Notes under the pieces: model-generated
Databases searched by the model: none
What the model saw: the letters and a program-made list of their open reading frames with translations, nothing else
Told to the model about the DNA's origin: nothing
In this document: piece by piece, positions 31,461 through 35,028 of the stretch
Position numbering within the stretch: the first letter of the stretch is position 1
How the letters are laid out: every line of letters starts with the position of its first letter
Made by a program: the position numbers and the translations under genes
Assembly (NCBI RefSeq): GCF_029960785.1
Contig: NZ_JASBQE010000117.1
Coordinates: forward strand, 1 to 35,028
DNA length: 35,028 nt
Reading direction: 5' to 3'
Source: Polyangium sp. 15x6
GTDB lineage: Bacteria; Myxococcota_A; Polyangia; Polyangiales; Polyangiaceae

Positions 31461-32603
31461 CTACAGGCCCGCCTTCGCGATCCGCTTTAGGAGCGACGGT
31501 TTCTGCGCGTGTAGGGCGCGAAGGGCCTCGAGCCGAGTTTCGAAGTCGCCCGCCCCCGATCGTGCAGCCAGATCGCGTAGATCCACGAGGAGCTGCACCG
31601 CAGCATCGTAGTTCTTGGGCTGCTTGGTGGCGACGAGCCTCTCCGCGTCCGCCCAGAGCCGGGTCTCCTTGCCTACGAGCGTGTCCAGATGCTTGGCGCG
31701 CTCGCGCGCCGCTTGTCGCTGACGTCGGTCCACCTCGGCAGCTGCTTCTCGTTCGGCGTTCTGCCTTCGCTCCGCGGCGTGCCTCTCGGCGATGCGGCGA
31801 ATCTCGCCGATGGTTCGTCGTGGCGGCGGCGCCAAGCTCGGTTGCACCGGATCGTGATCCTGCACAAACCGACGATGGAGCTCCGCCGACACCGACAGTG
31901 TGTCCTCGGCGAACAAACGGGCGAGCCACGTATCCTTGTCGACCGGCGGTAACGTGGTGAGCCACGCCATCAGCTCTTTTCGGGCGGGCGATAGGGTCGA
32001 CACCTGCGCGCTCGCCTCCGCGGCGACACGAAGCAGATCGGGTTCGATACGCAGGAACTCGACCAATGCCTCGAGCGAAGCGCTGAGCTGCCCAAGCCCT
32101 GGCGGCACGGGCGGCTCCGGCTCGTCAACGTCGAGCTCGTCGGCTTGCACTGCGAGCAACCAGCCGAGGTACAGCGCCCTACGATCGCCGCGGGCGAGCT
32201 CCGCGCGAATTGCGATGAGGGAAGAGAGAATGCCCTCGCCGGTGTACCAATCTTCTTCCTCGTCGTCCTGCGAGGCGAAGGTGAGGACGACCTGGTCTTT
32301 GTTCTTGCGCGCCGTCAGGCTGTTTCGCGAGCAATACGGACGCACATCGGCGAGGTCGAGGGACTTCGAAGGCAGGCGTACCTTGAACACGTGCGTGCCC
32401 CAGTTCGCGAGATACAGGAACGCGTCGAAGTAGCGGAACATCCACGCGTCCTCGTCGCCCTTGAAGTTCCCCCACTCGTAATGGTTGGCAAAGCTCCTTG
32501 GCGTGATGCGGGCACGCGTCGAGTACGAACGGAGCTCGGCCATCTCCTTTTCGGTGAGAGGTCTGTCGATAGCCTGAAATTCATAATACTGATACTCACT
32601 CAT
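31461..32603 (-). CDS. Widespread hypothetical protein (MSEYQYYEFQAIDRPL type)
   Basis: 380 residues from ATG 32603; the longer frame to 32702 overlaps the upstream gene. The start is supported by AGGGG upstream and by an ATGA overlap with the preceding stop. The N-terminus, MSEYQYYEFQAIDRPLTEKE then ARITPRSFANHYEWGNFKGD and FDAFLYLANWGTHVFKVRLP, is a highly conserved block I have seen in hypothetical proteins of actinobacteria, planctomycetes and myxobacteria; the family has no function I can name. The C-terminal third is a long charged coiled coil (about 255-330) with a helical end. It is coupled to the duplicated-domain protein upstream. Confidence 0.7.
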   Translation of the reverse strand: MSEYQYYEFQAIDRPLTEKEMAELRSYSTRARITPRSFANHYEWGNFKGDEDAWMFRYFDAFLYLANWGTHVFKVRLPSKSLDLADVRPYCSRNSLTARKNKDQVVLTFASQDDEEEDWYTGEGILSSLIAIRAELARGDRRALYLGWLLAVQADELDVDEPEPPVPPGLGQLSASLEALVEFLRIEPDLLRVAAEASAQVSTLSPARKELMAWLTTLPPVDKDTWLARLFAEDTLSVSAELHRRFVQDHDPVQPSLAPPPRRTIGEIRRIAERHAAERRQNAEREAAAEVDRRQRQAARERAKHLDTLVGKETRLWADAERLVATKQPKNYDAAVQLLVDLRDLAARSGAGDFETRLEALRALHAQKPSLLKRIAKAGL

Positions 32604-33574
32604 TGCAGTCGCCCCTGCGATGCTTCGATCCAGCGCGGTGCGGAAACCAAGAGCGGCGCCGGGCGACCCCACGGGATGGGCAACGGAACCGCCGTGCGGC
32701 ACACGACATGCAGCATTATCCCCTCGTAACCCATCACGGACGCCTGCATGGCCGGGTTCTCTGCCCCATCTTTCGCCTGCCAGGCACGCAGCGTGAGCAG
32801 GCCCGTGTGATGCGCACAGCGAAGCCGAGCCTTGAACGCCGAGAGGCCGAGCCTCGTCGCCTCACCGCGGTCATCGAGCTCCTGGAACAGTTCCACGACG
32901 AGCGCGTCGTGCGAGCCTTCATTGACCACGGCCTGCACGCGGGCGGCGAAAGCGTCGAGCGACAGCGTGATCAAGCGGGGGCGCCCTTCACGGCGCATTT
33001 CATCCTGGTGGACCTTGCGCGCGAAGTCTTTGGCTGCGGTGTAAGCCTTGGGAGAGAGTGCCTCGACGACGTCGTCGAGCGCGGCGAACATGTTCCGACG
33101 CGACCATCGCTGCACGAGATGAAACGTGGTTCGTCGGGAACGAACCGCAGATGCGGCGACCACCAAGGGATTCTCGTCCTCGGCGCGCTCGCAGGTGGCG
33201 AGCTCGAGGAGCCCGCGGTTGTACGCTCGGAGCAGCCGCGCCTTGAACGCCGACAGCGTCGGGCTGGACGGGACCTCATCACGCTCTCGGAGCAGGCGGA
33301 AGAGCGGTGCGATGAACACGCCATCGTCATGTACCCCTTCGGTCACGCTGCGAGCCGCTGACTCCACGCCCGAGGCGAAGGCGCGAAGGGATCCGTTCAC
33401 GAGCCCCGGTGGACGCCGATGCTCAGCTTCGAGCTTGGCATGGGCGAAGAGCAGGGCCGCGGCCGCGCCGTCCCGCGAGAGGACGTCGAACGCGTCGGGC
33501 CCGGTTCTGAGCCGCCTCCGCGAGGGCGGAGGCGTGGGCTCGAAAGACGCGGAAGGCGTACGAGCGGAGGACAT
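32600..33574 (-). CDS. Hypothetical protein with a twofold internal repeat
   Basis: 324 residues from ATG 33574 (AGGGG five bases upstream); ATGs at 33592 and 33604 are alternatives. After a Ser/Pro-rich start, two copies of a domain of about 85-90 residues can be aligned. Copy 1 has DGVFIAPLFRLLRERDEVPS, LSAFKARLLRAYNRGLLELA and TTFHLVQR. Copy 2 has DALVVELFQELDDRGEATRL, LSAFKARLRCAHHTGLLTLR and IMLHVVCR. The LSAFKARL...GLL(E/T)L pattern resembles a small winged-helix module, but this is a guess. The gene overlaps the next one by four bases (ATGA). Role unknown; the pairing suggests a joint function. Confidence 0.65.
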   Translation of the reverse strand: MSSARTPSASFEPTPPPSRRRLRTGPDAFDVLSRDGAAAALLFAHAKLEAEHRRPPGLVNGSLRAFASGVESAARSVTEGVHDDGVFIAPLFRLLRERDEVPSSPTLSAFKARLLRAYNRGLLELATCERAEDENPLVVAASAVRSRRTTFHLVQRWSRRNMFAALDDVVEALSPKAYTAAKDFARKVHQDEMRREGRPRLITLSLDAFAARVQAVVNEGSHDALVVELFQELDDRGEATRLGLSAFKARLRCAHHTGLLTLRAWQAKDGAENPAMQASVMGYEGIMLHVVCRTAVPLPIPWGRPAPLLVSAPRWIEASQGRLQ

Positions 33575-33663
33575 CGCGCCCCTGAATCGCATGTTCCCGG
33601 GCAAACCGCAAGAGAGGACAAACCCTGCTGCTTGTCATGGTGGAGCACGTGGGGAGCGAAAGA

Positions 33664-33906
33664 TCACGGGATGAGCAGCTCGCGCTCCGTGCCGTCGGAA
33701 CTGCGCAGGATGACCCTCCCGGCCGCTTCGGATCGCTGAGAGCAGCACGTCGTACAGGACCACGGCGCGCCTCACCACCTCGGTGATCGTGCCGGACTCG
33801 CTCATCGCGCACATCTGATCGAGCCTGCCACGGAGGCGCTCGGGAAGTTCCAAGTTCAGCCGGACCTTGGGTTCTTCGCTTGCGCCCGTGGCACTCGATC
33901 ATCCAT
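33664..33906 (-). pseudogene. Ribbon-helix-helix protein gene split between frames
   Basis: A CopG/ribbon-helix-helix-like core is plain: KVRLNLELPERLRGRLDQMC, then SESGTITEVVRRAVVLYDVL. It has no good start in its own frame (first is TTG 33853, inside the beta strand). The start ATG 33906 (MDDRVPRAQA) and the natural-looking C-terminus (GRVILRSSDGTERELLIP, stop at 33664-33666) are both in a different frame. Two compensating one-base shifts, near 33875-33885 and 33730-33740, would restore a protein of about 80 residues. It may be a pseudogene or two sequencing errors. Such proteins are usually small DNA-binding repressors; it lies downstream of an XRE regulator. Confidence 0.6.
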
Positions 33907-33962
33907 CCACACCTGCCGTCGAGGCTCATCCTGGTTGCCTGCCAAGTCCGACCACTGCGGTT

Positions 33963-34334
33963 CTACACACGACGAGTTCCACGCGAAGGGCGAGGCTTCC
34001 CTGCCCGTGAGCTCTGGGAGGCGGACACCTGCTCGTACAACCGCGCGAGCTCTTCGGAGCTCATGCTGCTCATCTGCTCGACGACTGCCTCGAGCTCACT
34101 TTGCTCGGGAAACAGCACGAGGAACATCGGCGTCAATCCGAGTGCGCGTGCGATGCGATCGAGCGTGCCGACATTGCTCACGACGTACCCGCGTTCGATG
34201 AGCGAGAGGTGACTCGCGACGATGCCAGTCTTCCTTCTGAGGTGCTCGAGTGACATGCCCTGTGCGAGGCGCAGATCCCTGATCCGATGACCTAGTTTGA
34301 GTGCAAACGGCTCCGGCTCGTGTCGGCGACCCAT
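33963..34334 (-). CDS. XRE-family helix-turn-helix regulator
   Basis: 123 residues from ATG 34334; the frame extends to 34598 but the extra sequence is shadow of the upstream gene. Residues about 10-70 form a lambda-repressor-like HTH: FALKLGHRIRDLRLAQGMSL, then EHLRRKTGIVASHLSLIERG and VGTLDRIARALGLTPMFLVL. A short acidic helix follows (SELEAVVEQMSSMSSEELAR). The gene starts one base after the upstream gene ends, so they are co-transcribed. It probably controls this - strand set or its own promoter. Confidence 0.85.
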   Translation of the reverse strand: MGRRHEPEPFALKLGHRIRDLRLAQGMSLEHLRRKTGIVASHLSLIERGYVVSNVGTLDRIARALGLTPMFLVLFPEQSELEAVVEQMSSMSSEELARLYEQVSASQSSRAGKPRPSRGTRRV

Positions 34335-34335
34335 G

Positions 34336-34869
34336 TCAGGGCTCCCGCCGCCCGCGTGCCTCCAGAGCGGTACAGAAGTACAGTAGGCCCCGCTTCGGGT
34401 CCTGGATGCCCGCCTGCCGCTCGATGAACGGCACGAGCAGAGAAACAGGGATGAGCTTGAGCGTGCCCTCTCGCTCTGCTTGGACAAGAGCCGCCTCGAA
34501 TGTGGCTCGTGGAACTTGAACAAGGGCCCCGCGGAGAATCGGCAGCGGCACGCCTTGCGTGTTCTTGTAAGCCGGATGAAGCCGGCCCATCGCCGCAAGG
34601 ATCTCGCTCATGACCGCCGGATCTGGGCCCGCGTCACGCGCGGCGAGGGTGCGCTGCGCGTACAGCAGGACGTCGGTGAGCTCGGGGATGCGGAGCTGCC
34701 GGAGGACATCGTTCACCTCCTCGATCGGCGTGCGATGACGTCGTCGAGGCTCGACGGGTGGGGGCGCAGGCGGGGAAGGTCGGATCGTCGAGCGCGGGTT
34801 TGTCGAGATGGGCGCGGCCTGCGCATCGGTGCCGCCCGGCGTACGTGTGGTGATACGCTCGCCACTCAA
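34336..34869 (-). CDS. Hypothetical protein, 177 residues
   Basis: First gene of the right-hand - strand set. The N-terminal 45 residues are Pro/Thr/Arg-rich and disordered in character. The rest is compact and helical (IEEVNDVLRQLRIPELTDVL, then ATFEAALVQAEREGTLKLIP) with VPFIERQAGIQDPKRGLLYF near the end. It ends one base before the XRE start. No family is recognised; as the partner of a regulator it could be a sensor or co-regulator, but the sequence does not show this. Confidence 0.6.
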   Translation of the reverse strand: MSGERITTRTPGGTDAQAAPISTNPRSTIRPSPPAPPPVEPRRRHRTPIEEVNDVLRQLRIPELTDVLLYAQRTLAARDAGPDPAVMSEILAAMGRLHPAYKNTQGVPLPILRGALVQVPRATFEAALVQAEREGTLKLIPVSLLVPFIERQAGIQDPKRGLLYFCTALEARGRREP

Positions 34870-34900
34870 GACGCTCTCCTCGCTTGTTCAACGAGAGCGA

Positions 34901-34987
34901 CGTATCCGTTCGGCAACCCGCATCATGGCGCTCTTCCGGACTGCTGCGTAACATTTCCCCTCGATGCGGCGGCATGACGAGTTCGTC
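34901..34987. repeat. Right arm of the 87-bp inverted homologous segment
   Basis: The counterpart of 40-126 in inverted orientation. It holds the end of a frame reading RIRSATRIMALFRTAA (stop 34949-34951), the 12-base spacer and the first eight codons of the gene at 34964. Upstream of it the similarity to the left copy fades, and the sequence becomes the promoter side of the 34869 gene. Confidence 0.75.
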
Positions 34988-35028
34988 AAAAATGAAGGTG
35001 CAGAGGAGGCAACCGCCACGAAGACCGC
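34964..35028 (+). CDS. Partial gene start, outward-reading, homologous to the left-end gene
   Basis: The first 21 codons of a + strand gene leaving the window on the right (MRRHDEFVKNEGAEEATATK). An alternative ATG at 34974 in another frame is not supported by the comparison with the left copy, where only the DEFV frame is conserved. Family not recognised. Confidence 0.45.
   Translation, partial: MRRHDEFVKNEGAEEATATKT

Noticed and set aside
33423-33929. 168-residue - strand frame over the RHH region
   Set aside because: It has shadow composition; the RHH motif and its natural C-terminus are in the other two frames.

Overview
The window looks like accessory DNA from a high-GC deltaproteobacterium-like organism, most likely a myxobacterium of the Polyangiales/Sorangiineae type. 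The reasons are high GC with strong third-position bias, a Hanks-type kinase, proline-rich lipoproteins, a large WD40 lipoprotein and many multi-domain proteins of unknown role. This is inferred from style; no rRNA or other taxonomic marker is present. No tRNA, rRNA, CRISPR array, integrase or intact insertion sequence was recognised.

Left block, about 300-11,950, all on the + strand. Small unknown genes come first, then a RavA-like MoxR AAA+ ATPase with a ViaA-like VWA protein, a DUF6573-like protein, a ComM/YifB-like AAA+ protein whose Walker A lysine is isoleucine, a phage-style small protein, a second-copy-type RecA, a DUF6884-like protein coupled to a DndB-type DGQHR protein, and a Cas4/RecB-like PD-(D/E)XK nuclease with a cysteine cluster. 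Many genes are preceded by a GC-rich hairpin with a pyrimidine tract, just ahead of the ribosome binding site. The set resembles the DNA-handling cargo of a plasmid, prophage or integrative element.

Middle block, about 12,100-20,760. A complete His-Xaa-Ser (Hxs) cluster lies on the - strand in transcription order hxsA-hxsD-hxsB-hxsC, the genes 1-4 bases apart. Diverging from it on the + strand are a membrane protein with six CxxCxGxG-type motifs, three overlapping or adjacent lipoprotein genes (the last with a C-terminal HNH-like motif), and an unknown gene.

Right-middle block, about 20,760-28,570. It starts with decayed or frameshifted genes: a DUF2130-type coiled-coil nuclease, an HNH protein without a start, and a tungstate-binding TupA-like remnant. 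Then comes a compact - strand set: a GHKL ATP-binding protein, a STAS-like/winged-helix protein, a small cysteine-containing protein, a cysteine-rich DUF4417-like protein and a Ser/Thr kinase. This is my best candidate for an undescribed system.

Right block, about 28,570-34,870, all on the - strand: a lower-GC WD40 lipoprotein, two coupled proteins of unknown function (one with an internal duplication), a ribbon-helix-helix gene split between frames, an XRE regulator and an unknown protein. The two ends of the window carry an 87-bp homologous segment in inverted orientation (40-126 and 34901-34987). Each copy includes the start of an outward-reading gene, so everything between sits inside two diverged, outward-facing paralogous junctions.
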